Below are positions 35,778-46,958 of a stretch of DNA of 64,000 nucleotides, piece after piece. The position numbers were made by a program, and so were the translations under genes. Location of the stretch: positions 744,001 through 808,000 of the forward strand of contig JABYQQ010000006.1 in the NCBI GenBank assembly GCA_022605405.1, read 5' to 3'. This DNA is from Earliella scabrosa. Taxonomy: Eukaryota; Basidiomycota; Agaricomycetes; Polyporales; Polyporaceae. The notes below the pieces were generated by a model. The model saw nothing but the letters and a program-made list of their open reading frames with translations. It did no database searches and was not told the origin of the DNA. The stretch's first letter is position 1, and every line of letters begins with the position of its first letter.

Positions 35778-36074
35778 TGGCGTATCGGTCCCCGAGCTCA
35801 TCGTCTGCGACACCTGTACGTACGTACATGCATACATACCTACCACACAGAATCAGACGCTTGAAGTAACCCCTTGACGTGTGTGGCGCACCAACGACGA
35901 TAATCTCAGTTCTCAAGTCTGTACATCTAGTACCTAGTCGTCAAAACTAGTACTCCGATGTCCGTGCAACGAAGACGGGGAACATGTATATACGACGACA
36001 TACCCGGAGGTGCACGAAGATGGGAAACGTGCGCATGCGCATACCATCGATACCGACCACACTTCCGCATTGCT

Positions 36075-37748
36075 CTACCTCGGACCATCCCAACGCCAAC
36101 AGTACCAATGCGGCGGACAGTGCTCCTTCTCGTCCAGGCAGATTGCGGACTGCTGAGACACGAAGTGCTCCTTCAAACCGTCCGAGAAACCGTCTCCGAT
36201 CCGCACGAGCGCCCCGGACCCGTCGTACTCCCGTAGCACGTACGAATCGTCCGTCCTTGGTTCATCGGGAACTTGGTCGCTCCAGCACCCTACGATGACG
36301 CGCGAGAGCGGGTTCCCCGCGGCGGCACGAGAACGAGCCGTGTCTAGCAGGCGCACCTCGTCCGCTGGCGACGTGGCGTCGACTCGGAGTGTCTTCAGCA
36401 CGGGGCAGTGGACCTGAGGCTGGTCCGCGGAAACACCCAACGCGCAAACTACATGAGCGATCCAGGCAGAATAGCTGTCGGGCTTCTTCAAGCATATCAC
36501 GAGAGTCTCGAGATTGACGAGGAGGGGTAGCGTGAATGGCTCGATGACCCACTCGGATCCCGGGCCGAGCCAGAGGTCCCGCACATTCGCGAGCAGCTGG
36601 CGTTTGGGTCGGATGCGGGGCCAGATGTAGGAGTCCACGTCGACGTGGAAGTGTCTTCCACCATCGTTGGAGATTCTCAGAGCGTAGTGTATGGAGGTCG
36701 GTCGCCAGTGCGAGATTGAAACATGCCACGACGTTGCGGTGCCTTCCTTCAATCCGGCGAAGTCCATAAATAGCGGTAGATCGGGTGGTTCTCGGATATA
36801 GTCAGACTCAACAATGCACGGACTGGGTATTGCGAGGTGCCTGCAGAGTGCCCGGCCAACTGGGTTTGCATTGAACTCGTTTAGTAAATCCAGGTCACGG
36901 TGTAGTACGAGCCTTTCGAGAGATTGCAAATTGACGACTTCTCCCGTCCAACCATCCCCAGAAGATCTCAGGTTCCATCCTCCCGTTCCCTTGAGACATA
37001 GCGTCCGCAGGCGGGGGCAGTCACTGACAAACTTCAAGAGATCGCCGAGGGAGAAATGCATATTACCCCAACCGGTGATGGCAAGGTGGGTGAGCGTGGG
37101 TATGGAAATGGAAGGAAGGAAGTGATTAAGCACCAAGGTCCGGAGCCGTGGACTGTCCGCGAGACGTGGGAGGACTCCTACGCTCATGCTCCCAACGGTG
37201 AAATGCTCCAGGGCTTGGAAGGGGAACGACATCACGATGTCAGAAATCAGTGCCTGTCTGGCCCCGTCGGCGATCGCGAGTTCCCTCACTTCGGAGTGAT
37301 GAGTGCGGAGCAGCGCGATCACGGAGTCATCGCAAGCACGGTCCACGATGACCGTCAACGGACCACCCTGGTACCACTGGAAGTAAGGCGACAATGTCTG
37401 GCGATTGTTCGGGACCACTGTTGACCAGAGCGATGACCGGCCGATCACTACTTGACGCCAATATCGGCACGTTGCTAAGACGGGACATAGGTCACGCACG
37501 TCCGGGAGTCGATCCCTGTTCAATCGGTGGAAAACAAAAGCTGAGGGGTGTTCGCCAGGTATCAGGGAGAAGATCGTGCTGAGCACTTCAGGAGGTAGTC
37601 TGTTGACCGGTTGCGCGGTGTTTGACAATTGACGAGCAGCGCGATAAACCTCCGAGGAAACATCAACTAGATCGCGGAGCTGTTGCAGCATGAGCCTGAC
37701 GGATGACATAGTACGAGGTCTGTTCCGACTCACGGAGCTGACATCCAT
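36075..37748 (-). CDS. F-box/LRR protein, intronless (557 aa)
   Basis: A single open frame of 557 codons. The F-box is NRLPPEVLSTIFSLIPGE, followed by LATCRYWRQVVIGRSSLWSTV, at residues 50-110. It is followed by leucine-rich strands typical of basidiomycete F-box proteins (LRTLVLNHFLPSISIPTLTHL and LKTLRVDATSPADEVRLL). The presumed role is substrate recognition in an SCF ubiquitin ligase. Absence of introns in an intron-rich genome may reflect retroposition or simply family habit. Internal Met residues at 14 and 20 are possible starts. Confidence 0.85.
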   Translation of the reverse strand: MDVSSVSRNRPRTMSSVRLMLQQLRDLVDVSSEVYRAARQLSNTAQPVNRLPPEVLSTIFSLIPGEHPSAFVFHRLNRDRLPDVRDLCPVLATCRYWRQVVIGRSSLWSTVVPNNRQTLSPYFQWYQGGPLTVIVDRACDDSVIALLRTHHSEVRELAIADGARQALISDIVMSFPFQALEHFTVGSMSVGVLPRLADSPRLRTLVLNHFLPSISIPTLTHLAITGWGNMHFSLGDLLKFVSDCPRLRTLCLKGTGGWNLRSSGDGWTGEVVNLQSLERLVLHRDLDLLNEFNANPVGRALCRHLAIPSPCIVESDYIREPPDLPLFMDFAGLKEGTATSWHVSISHWRPTSIHYALRISNDGGRHFHVDVDSYIWPRIRPKRQLLANVRDLWLGPGSEWVIEPFTLPLLVNLETLVICLKKPDSYSAWIAHVVCALGVSADQPQVHCPVLKTLRVDATSPADEVRLLDTARSRAAAGNPLSRVIVGCWSDQVPDEPRTDDSYVLREYDGSGALVRIGDGFSDGLKEHFVSQQSAICLDEKEHCPPHWYCWRWDGPR

Positions 37749-38627
37749 ATCTATGACGGGGGACCTCCTGTAATACCCATGTACAATGAGCTCAGGTTAC
37801 AGGCTGAACCACTGCGAGTATGCGTACCTCGATGCGAAGTTCGTGCTAGAGCTTTGCAGATGGCGTATGTTCTCAAGCAATGCACGAGCTGCGGTCAGGA
37901 CGGTCGGGATATCGGGTCCTCCTGTCACACCAGTATATATGGTCTCGATTTCGGCCATTGTGCCACTCGATGAAGACAAAGCCAGCGGTCTCGGGGTACA
38001 CAAGTTAGCTCATACGTCAGAGCTACCACTGTTCTGTGCCACCTCACCTATATGTAGAGCTCTCTAAGGGAGTTTGGGGTGACGAGAGGAATGAGTGGAT
38101 GTGGTTCAAATCCAACCCTCGAGCCTGACGTACGTCTCATGAACACGGTGTGCTCGGAGACATCCGAACGGCCCGGACGGCCCGTACTGACCGGCCATGA
38201 CGCAGCGAAGCGTATGCGTCGAATGTTGTACTCGCACACTATGTACTCGCGGTGCCTTCCACATTCACGAAAATTTGCATCATAAAGCAATCACCAACTT
38301 AACGAGCCTAGTAGACTGAGTGGGCCTGGCAGCCATGCCTGAAGGCCGCCAAGCAACATCATGGAGGACATTCGTCGTAGCAAGGGTACCCCAAGCTGGT
38401 AGTACACCTGCATCGGGAGACATCTAGCACTGCAACACTATAACGTGGGGATAGTCCATCATACAGTAAAAATAAACAAGCCCGAGCCTGATAGTGTGCA
38501 CATGCCATCACCGTCGCGTGAACACCAGCGGCGCGCGTTCCGGGCTGCAACGGGGTTCAACATCAGCACCACGGTCCCCAGGCACAAGTCCAAAGAGAAC
38601 CAGATGGATAAGAAGAAGGAAGACTCA
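37749..38627. other. Intergenic, no gene seen
   Basis: This is the 5' flank of the intronless F-box gene and the 3' flank of P450 B. No motif-bearing frame is seen. Confidence 0.45.
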
Positions 38628-40905
38628 CTATACGGTCAGACTCTGCTGGCTCTTCAGCAGCCGCGCCTTGCGCTGCTCGAACGTCTCGCCCGCGAACTGC
38701 GGCTCCTCCCTGACGGTGACCTTGTAGCGCGAGATGATCATCGTGAGCACGGCCACGCCCTCCGTCTCGCCGAACCCGCGTCCGATGCACCCGCGCGGGC
38801 CGCCGCTGAACGGCAGGAACGCGTCGCGCGGGTAGTTGCCAAGGAAGCGTGCAGGCTTGAACGCCTCGGGCTCGTCCCAGTACCGCGCTGGTGAGAAGGG
38901 CGGAAGTTAGCGGGGCGCGAGGGGCGGAAGGGCCAAGAGAGGGACCGTACAGTTGTTGTGCAGAGAGGGCGTGGTGATGATGATGACCGAATCGCGGGGC
39001 ACCGGGATTGTCCGCTTCTCGCCGGCGGCGTTCGTGATCGTGAAGGACGTGTCTTCAGCGCTCTTCTTGGGGATGTTGACCACGGGAGGGAACCAGCGCA
39101 GGGTTTCGTTCATAACGCTGACGAGGGAAGCTGGTCAGTGTCTCAGGACATATCGAATGTAAAGGTCGATCGTACGCGAGGGAGTAGGATAGCGAACTGA
39201 ATTCATCGTACGTCTGTCGCGTTCACCGTGAGTCGTGATACGTCGATCTGCGAAGGGAATGACATACCGGTGTGCGGTTTGACGGTAAAACAGACTTGAT
39301 GTTCTGGTAGAACGCCTCTTGCTCCTCTTGATACAGTGCGAGGAGGATGAAAGCATAGGCAAGCGTATGTGCCGTTGTCTTTGGTACACGATCAGTAGCG
39401 AGCAGGGCAAGGGAGCCTGGTGTAACGTACCTCGTAGCCTGCGACCAAGAAGATGAAGATATTACCTGCGAAAATGAAGGTTAGCGCAGCACGAGAGCTA
39501 CTGGGGGATAAGTCGTCCTAGCGTACCGAGCACTGCGCTGTCACTCAATTTAGCCTCGCTGTCTCCCTCGTCCTCATTCGCATCCAGCAGAGTGCTGAAA
39601 AGATCGTAGCGCTCTTCCTTCACCGTGGCGGAGCGTCGCGCGTGAACCATCTCTTTGAGATATAACTGATAGATAGCTTCGTCACGTCAACGGCTCGCAT
39701 ACGCTTTGCATGGACGTACGTCGAGTTCTTTGTACGCGCGAGAGAAGTAGCGCATCTGGGCGTTTCCGTTTCGCAAGAGCCAGTCCGGGAAGAGGACTTG
39801 CAAGAAGAGCCTGTGTGAGACTTCGTGCAAGGCTTCCTGTATGGATAGCGAGTCGATAAATCACGGCTCGCCCGTGTGGACATCAACGAATGAACTTGCC
39901 TTGAACGTCAAAGTATGACCAGGAGGCGCAATGCTGTCCTCGTTCCAGGAGATGCGTCTGCCAAATCCGGCGACGCCAATGACAAGCAGCGTGATCTACG
40001 ATGATTGTCAGTGAGCGGTTCACGGAGAATCTCCTCCTACATTGAGCATGATGCTTACCGGGACAGTCACTTCCATGATGTGATCGACCTCGACGACGTC
40101 CTTGTCTCCCCAGACGTTCTGGAACATGTCCTGAAGGATACCAATGGTCTCGTCCCAGACAAGCCTGTTGTTCTTCTACTCGGCCGTTGCTCATGAGCGA
40201 CCGTCATTGCGCGTAAGGTGGACCGAGACACACCTCTGAAAACGCCGGTGCAGTGATTTTGCGCTGGCGCTTCCACTCATCACCTTCCGTAACAAGGATG
40301 TTGGAGCCGAAGGTTGTGAGGAGCTGATATGCCTCAAGAGGCTTTGGGAACCGCGCTCTTGCGCCGATGACTTCCTATACGGGCAGCGTTGAGGCCGTCA
40401 TCGTCATCACGAGCGCCAGAACCACAGAGGTTCTGCAACATACCTTGGCGATAGCTGGATCGGCGATGTAAAACGTTATCCGGGGGGTGGGAAGCGCGCT
40501 GACCTATTCGTGATGTGGTTAACCATGGTCTGCATCAACACGGGACACTGGACTCTAGGTGGACCCCCAAGAGGGGTAGCGGCTTACCGCACAGATCACA
40601 TCCCAGCCGGCCTGCGCATGGTCCTCGTACTTCGTCCAGAACGCCCAGTTTGGACCAGGGCTGATACCACGCAAGCGGAACGGGAAGTACAAGGCGGCGT
40701 CACTCAGCACGGTCCGGAAGCCTGGCCAATCACTGTGGAACGAACGTAAGTACAACCCAGGGTCAATCCACTGAATGGATGTGTAGGAACAGTCACACGC
40801 GTACTTTACTGAGCGTATCGCCTGGCGCCAGGCGACGAACTTCTTCACGAAGTAGAAGAGCGAGAAGATCGCCAGCAGAATCTGGATCTGGCTGTTGTCC
40901 AGCAT
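38628..40905 (-). CDS. Cytochrome P450 B, paralogue of P450 A
   Basis: P450 monooxygenase with about a dozen exons on the minus strand; all diagnostic segments are open and in order. The start at 40905 gives MLDNSQIQILLAIFSLFYF, a membrane anchor. Then come GDEWKRQRKITAPAFSE, the Gly-rich IGVAGFGRRISW, the I-helix AGYETTAHTLAYAF, the ExxR helix NETLRWFPP, and the haem loop FLPFSGGPRGCIGRGF about 70 residues before the stop at 38628. Here the AGYE codons are part of a larger exon, not the 8-nt microexon of P450 A, so introns have been gained or lost since duplication. It looks intact. Substrate and CYP family are unknown. Confidence 0.9.
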
Positions 40906-42223
40906 GGTAGCGATGTTCTGGATGGAAAAGCAGAGCAGGGTGAATGGTAGAGAGAGCCTGTGGTCCGTGGTGTTGTGACGACTGCTAGCGACTCGTGGGA
41001 AGTGTCCTCGTCGAGACAAATTGCATGATGCCGTTCCTGATCGGGCATACTACGACGCTGTATTTCCGACAGTCCAGTGTCTGGTGGTGGTGGAATTTCA
41101 GTCCCACACAAAATTGGTGAGAATCATCACAGTTGTGAGGATGGACATGTATGATGTGGGTGGGAGAAGACTGGCAATACCTACCGGCGAGGAGCGGGAT
41201 AGTGCTTGGAGCTTATACCACGCCGGGCCGAGATATCCGGCCAGGGTGAGTCATCCCCCCTCCATTATCATGGGTTCTACTTGGCCTCCCACACCCACAG
41301 CAACTTGACGCAGTGGAAGCGTGCAGGGCTCATACACGCATGATACCCTGAAGTCCCTGGATCGAAACCAGGAGTTGCTATCATCTTTTGAGTTATTTTG
41401 GCTCAACGCCGCCGGCCATCGCACTGACGAACTTACCAGTAGTATGTACGAGTCTGCTCGAGAGTTGTGAAGAATTCTCAAAAAGTGATGTCTCTACATG
41501 GAGACGTGCACGAGTCGAGTGCTATTGTCACTCCATTTTCATACTAAATACAAATCATCTTCACTTCCGGCGGGACAGACAATGCCTGTACTTCGGGCGT
41601 TACAACGTTGACTACAACAACTTGGTCCCACGCAACGCGTGCAAGGAGCGGTCGTCACTGCTCGCTGCAGTTTTCGATGTTCAACACGCAGGTCATGGTC
41701 GGCGGCGCGAAAATGGGGACAGGTGGATACCCAAAGACCGTTCCCTTTCTTATTTTCTGAACTACTTGTTGTGGTGTTGTGGATGGTTCAACTCATTGTC
41801 CGGCAGGAGCCGCACCATCATTGCACGCGCCGACCAGTAGGTCAAGGGGCACCTCCAATAGCGCGTACAAGGCACGTAACGGTTTGGTTCGATGAGCACT
41901 GGCAGATTCCGGTAATGTGTGCTGCTTGCTGACGATCTTGGACGGTTCCATAAGCGTCCAGGGTCTCCGGTGGCAGTATTGCACAACGTACCCATGCTAG
42001 TCCGAGTCCTGGTAGTTGCGCCTCAAGACTTATGGGCGTCTGTACGGTAGGCACCAGTAGACGCGTGGGCGATTCCGAGAAAGTCGGATTGTTGGGAGGA
42101 GCGAACATGCTGGAAAGCACCGGCGTTGCTGACCAGGCTGCTTACTACGACCACCGCCTTATACATCCCATTGACCCGACCTCGAAGTTTAAACCTGGTG
42201 CTGCACTCTGACTCTCCTCCACC
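40906..42223. other. Divergent intergenic region with tRNA copy 3
   Basis: This lies between P450 B (minus) and the FYVE-RING gene (plus). The initiator tRNA at 41299 is the only gene recognised; the remainder is promoter and spacer. Confidence 0.5.
41299..41380 (+). tRNA. Initiator tRNA-Met(CAT), copy 3, with 10-nt intron
   Basis: The mature sequence is identical to copies 1 and 2. The intron after A37 is CACGCATGAT, one base longer. TTTT follows within 10 nt of the 3' end. The downstream flank (TTTTGGCTCA and beyond) resembles that of copy 2. Confidence 0.93.
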
Positions 42224-44087
42224 ATGTCTGACGGCCGCGGAATGCCGCTGCTGAGCGGGCCACCGCCCGAGTACACCGCGAGCGAGCCCGCCTGCCGCAA
42301 GTGCAACAAAGAGTTCAACATGCTCTTCACCCGATCGCGGCGGTGCAACCACTGTGGTACGTGTGGAGTGGCTATATGCGTGGCCTCGTGGTCCTCGGAG
42401 AAGCTGATCGCGGTCGTTCACGTCCCAGGCTACTCTTACTGCCACTCATGTACCGACTTCCAGGCGCTCATGCCCAGGCGGGAGTCGTCGGACCTCGGGG
42501 CGGTCAGCGGGTACGACCCGATGCCTGTGTGCGCGTTCTGCATCGAGATGCTGCAAAGTATGTGTTCTTTCTCTCCTGAGGAGTCGGAGGGAGGGTGTTG
42601 AGTGGCGCAAGCGTGCAGTTACGGCGTGCGGTAAGGGCCAGCTGAAGCAGCTCCCCATGGCGAAGCTCAAGAAGTACGCAAAGGCATATAACATTGACGT
42701 AGCGGGCATCATCGAGAAGGATGAGTTTATCAACAAACTGGTTGCTGCAAGGGTGAGTCCTGTTGCCTCTCTCGTGGCCTGAAGCCCATCCCGTCGTGCA
42801 ATTGCAACGGTTCTCGGGGGACTTGTTGGGTGGATGTATGCGGCCATTGCGCTTGGATGCGCACGTTGCTGAAGTGGTACTCGCCAGGGCCCGGACGGTT
42901 GTCTACCATCTGCGAAGGAGAATTATTATCGCAAATATTCTATCCCCAATCGCGCAAACGACCGGCCTCGCGGCCTGTTCTCACGGGCGATGGACGCCAT
43001 GTCTGGCGAAAGAGGCACTTCGTCATCTTCCTCAACGCCTCCACGACCGCAGCAGCAACAGCAACAACAACAGCGACCTCAGTACCAGCAATACCAGCCT
43101 CGCCAACGCACAACTTCAGGACCAAGTCAATACACACCACAGGCCGGATACCCGGGAACTCAATACCACCAGCAATGGCAACATCCTCCCCGCCAGTCAT
43201 ACCCGAGTTCGCACTATGCGCCGCCGCCAGGTCCACCGCCCGGATATCCACCTCGACATACCCAATCAAGCCGTCCGCCGGATAACCTCAACGTCCCACC
43301 AGGCCGCCCCCGCGCAGCATCCGCGTCCTCGACGCCCCGCGCCACCTCTCCCGCGCGTCCGGTGGTCGTCCCGAGCATCGACGAGCTGCTCGAGATGTCC
43401 GACGAGCAGATCTCGGCGCTCTCGATCGGCTCGCTGAAGGAGATCCTGTTCAAGAACCACGTCACGTCCCGGCTCGTCGTCGAGAAGAGCGAGCTCGTCG
43501 CGCGGGTGCGGACGTTGGTCGACGAGGAGCGGGCCGAGCGCGAGCGTAAGGCGCGGGAGGAAGAGGCGGAGCGGCTGTACGAGGAGGAGATGCGGAGGGC
43601 AAGGGAGGAGGCGCAGGCAAGTTCGTCGCGCTCGGCGGAGAGTGCCAATGCCAGTGGGGCGGGCAGCAGTGCAGGCACCCCCGCGTCAGAAGGCATTCCT
43701 GTGCCTCAATCTCAACCGGGAGGAGAGGGCACATCGGCGTCGACCAGTCCGCCAGCTTCATCTCCCCCTAGGGCGGCAGCATCCCCTCCACCCGCGAGCA
43801 CGCTCACGCCAAAGGCACAGGCGATGGCCTCTCGTCTCGAACGCACGGGCTTGTGCGTCATCTGTCAGGACGAAGAGGCCAACATTGCGATTGTCGACTG
43901 CGGGTGCGTACCTCTCTCTGCATGGTGGTTAGCATGAGATGCAACGTCGGGACTGACTGAACGTTACAGACACCTTGCGATGTGTCGAGGGTGCGCGGAC
44001 CTCATCATGAACAGCACACGCGAGTGTCCGCTGTGCCGCACCCGCATCGTCACGGAGAGCCGCTTGCTCAGGATCTTCAAGTCCTAG
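42224..44087 (+). CDS. FYVE + RING finger E3 ubiquitin ligase, RNF34/rififylin-like (499 aa)
   Basis: Five exons (42224-42356, 42429-42557, 42619-42752, 42918-43903, 43970-44087) join to 499 aa. An N-terminal FYVE-type zinc finger has CRKCNKEFNMLFTRSRRCNHCG, then YSYCHSC and VCAFC. Next is a SAP-like helical pair (LKQLPMAKLKKYAKAYNI), a Gln/Pro-rich linker with a poly-Gln run, and a second helical pair (LLEMSDEQISALSIGSLKEIL) leading into an Arg/Glu coiled coil. The C-terminal RING is CVICQDEEANIAIVDCGH, then MCRGC and CPLC. The domain order matches animal RNF34/rififylin (CARP) ligases, which act at endosomes. The first bases of exon 4 (42918 or 42921) are ambiguous by one codon. Confidence 0.88.
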
Positions 44088-44806
44088 CTTGCGGGCGAGG
44101 TCACATTTGCTTTTAACTCTGCTCTCGTATTTGTCATCGTATTCCAGCCGTCGGCCTTCGCGTCATGTACCACAGAAGTCATTGTAATTTACGCTGTAGA
44201 ATCTACTCGACTTGTCTCATGCTCACGTCTCGGTGCCCCGATCTGCTCCAATTCGCTGCATTTCGCGTGCCACGGTTGGCCACGGTGAGTCCGTCAACCC
44301 CTCTCGAGAGTCCACGGTCTAAGCATGATGCTCTGTCGGTCATAGACGGCTCGAGCGCCTGGGATCGCCGTTCGGTATACGACTGCGTCTGTGGGCACGA
44401 AGACTACGCAAGTCCCGATCGGGCTTTACTCCTCCTCGGTCCCGCCTGAGCGCCCGTGGAAGTGCGACCGGGGGAAGAGCAGGTAATAGTGCATTATCCT
44501 CGCTCGGCGTAACACCCAATTTTGAATGTTGTCCGAGCACAGCTTGTGCTCCTGTGCCTGGTCATCTCGCTCAGAAGGGAGCCAGCCACGAAGAGTCGGG
44601 CATTCCTCTCGTGTCTTCGCCTTCGTGAACGACTCAGGAGCACCATGGATCCCAGATGGATCCTAGGAGTACCGACTGCATATAAAGGCTCAGCGACCGC
44701 GCAGGAGTGACCTCCAACAACAACGCCTCACAGGCTCAGCTAATTTCCTCATCCTCAGCACTCACACCTCTCACTTCACCACCTCCTTTCACACCGCTAC
44801 ATAGCC
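44088..44806. other. Intergenic with AAD2 promoter
   Basis: This is 3' flank of the FYVE-RING gene and 5' flank of AAD2; apart from the TATA segment at 44681 no feature is recognised. Confidence 0.5.
44681..44697 (+). promoter_or_regulatory. TATA core promoter of AAD2
   Basis: TATAAAGGCTCAGCGAC lies about 120 nt upstream of the ATG and is identical to the AAD1 core promoter. The 44700-44800 stretch is then a probable 5' UTR. Confidence 0.75.
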
Positions 44807-46392
44807 ATGTCTTTCGCAGAGCTCTGGCCCCCCGCCGCGGAGCCCCCAACAAAGCTCGGCCGCCACCGCCGGCTCTCGTCGCTCGCGGGCGTGCACGTCT
44901 CCCCGATCTGCTTGGGGGGCATGAGCATCGGCGACAAGTGGGGGCCGTACGGCTTCGGGGCAATGGACAAGGAGAGCAGCTTCAAGCTCCTCGACGCGTT
45001 CTACGCCGCAGGCGGCAACTTCATCGACACCGCGAACAACTACCAGGACGAGACCTCGGAGGCGTTCCTCGGCGAGTGGATGGAGTCGCGCGGCGTGCGC
45101 GAGCACATGATCATCGCGACCAAGGTCGGTATAGACACGCGCATTGGACTCGGAGTTTTCGACGCCGTGGCTGACGTGCGGCGGAACAGTACTCGACGAA
45201 CTACAAGCGTGGGCGGACGGACATCAAGCAGCAGACGTGCTACACAGGCAACAACATGAAGTCGCTCCACAACTCGGTCGAGGACTCGCTCAAGAAGCTA
45301 CGCACCGACCACATCGACATCCTCTACGTCCACTGGGTGAGCCCCTACCTTCTTGCTTACTTCTGTAGGTCTCTGATAAACGTTCGGACCAGTGGGACTA
45401 CCAGACCAGCGTCGAGGAGGTCATGAACGGCCTCCACGCCCTCGTCATGGCTGGAAAGGTGTTGTACCTGGTAGGCCCTCCCCCGGCCCACCCCGCCATC
45501 CCCAATTTCAATTACTGACGCGCCGCTCCTCTCCGTAGGGAATCACCAACACCCCCGCCTGGCTCGTCGCCCGCGCGAACCAGTACGCGCGCATGGCTTA
45601 CAAGACGCCGTTCTCGATCTACCAGGGCCACTGGAACGTCATGGCGCGCGACTTTGAGCGGGAGATCATTCCGATGGCGCGCGCCGAGGGCATGGCCCTC
45701 GCACCCTGGGACGTCCTCGCGGGCGGTAAGATCAGGAGCGACGAGCAGGAGCGCCAGCGCCGCGAGACGGGCGAGAAGGGTGAGTGTCGTGTCCCTCCTC
45801 TCCTCAGCCCGAAGGCTTGTGGCAGTGCTGACGCGACGCGACGCGACGCGACGTGGCGATAACAGGCCGCACGATCTACTCGCACGACTGGGAGCGCACG
45901 GAGGCGGAGCGCAAAGTGTGCAAGGTGCTCGAGGAGGTCGCGCAGGAGGTTGGCGCGAAGAGCATTCAAGCAGGTGCGTGCGCACCCTCACTGCCTTTGA
46001 TCTAGCAGCACAAGTGCCCGCTGACCTTGGACTCGGACACACGCAGTCGCGATCGCGTACGTGATGCAGAAGACGACGTACGTGTTCCCCATCGTCGGCG
46101 GGCGCAAGGTCGAGCACCTCATGGACAACATCGCCGCGCTCGACGTCCGCCTCGGCCCGGAGCACTACCAGAAGATCGAGAGCGCGGTGCCCTTCGACGT
46201 CGGCTTCCCTGTCAACATGACCGTACGTGTCCTCTCTCGCTGGGCTATTGCGATATGATCCCACTCACACACACACTTTTTCGCGGTGGGCTGCAGGGCG
46301 ACGGCACGGACTATAGCACCGGGTTCAAGAACGGGGCGGTGTGCGATTTGTGGCCCCGCCCGGAGGCTATTCGTCCTTCCCCTCCGAACTAG
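44807..46392 (+). CDS. Aryl-alcohol dehydrogenase AAD2 (aldo-keto reductase)
   Basis: Paralogue of AAD1 with the same 387-aa length and seven exons of identical sizes (44807-45124, 45190-45336, 45393-45470, 45539-45779, 45866-45973, 46047-46222, 46297-46392). The catalytic Asp/Tyr (FIDTANNY), Lys (IIATK) and His (DILYVHWWD) are present, as is the [15 protein letters not shown] cofactor region. The expected reaction is NADPH-dependent reduction of aryl aldehydes. Differences from AAD1 are scattered substitutions; no break is seen. Intron 4 carries a GACGC pentanucleotide repeat near 45828-45852. Confidence 0.94.
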
Positions 46393-46958
46393 GTTTCAAA
46401 CATTCGAAGCGAAACGTTAAATCCCGTCGTGTACTCCGTACTATATTCCTTGATCATATTCACTTGTCATCAGTGCTATTCAGCACAATCAGCCTCTCAT
46501 CGATCAACCTTCTGGGATCGGCGTTGGACTAACCACATAGTCGTATAACCCTTTCGCGAACCTTCGCGAGAACGCACCAATCACCGGCGGACGCGCACAC
46601 GCTTCGAAAACGAAAATGTGAACGAAACGATGCATAGTATCATATGCTACAAGATGAGAGACCGACAAAGCTCAAGACTCAGCGACACGACAGCAGAACT
46701 TAATCTAGGACTCATAACGCATGCGCATAGCTCTCGAAAGAGGAGGAGGAAGAGGGGGAGGGGGAGGAGGCGGGAAGTTAAGGTAGCGCCAAACTGAAAG
46801 TAAACAAGAAGGGGATGGATAGAGGAGATAACGAAACCGCAAGACGCACCGCGCCCCAGAGGAGCTCGGGACGAGGCTATTAACTAGGAAAGTACTGGTA
46901 TCAATAAAAATGTTAGCATAATATGGGTGTGTTTTGAGTGGCACCGATGGGGAAGGGC
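46393..46958. other. Convergent intergenic region
   Basis: This is 3' flanking DNA shared by AAD2 and the PHD/chromodomain gene; no gene is seen. Confidence 0.5.

Noticed and set aside
38085..38125. GGTTCAAATCC resembling a tRNA T arm
   Set aside because: The flanking bases do not pair into a T stem and no acceptor or anticodon arm fits.
20253..41298. tRNA copies 2 and 3 as part of the mirrored duplication
   Set aside because: Their positions fit, but both are on the plus strand, whereas inversion would place one on the minus strand.
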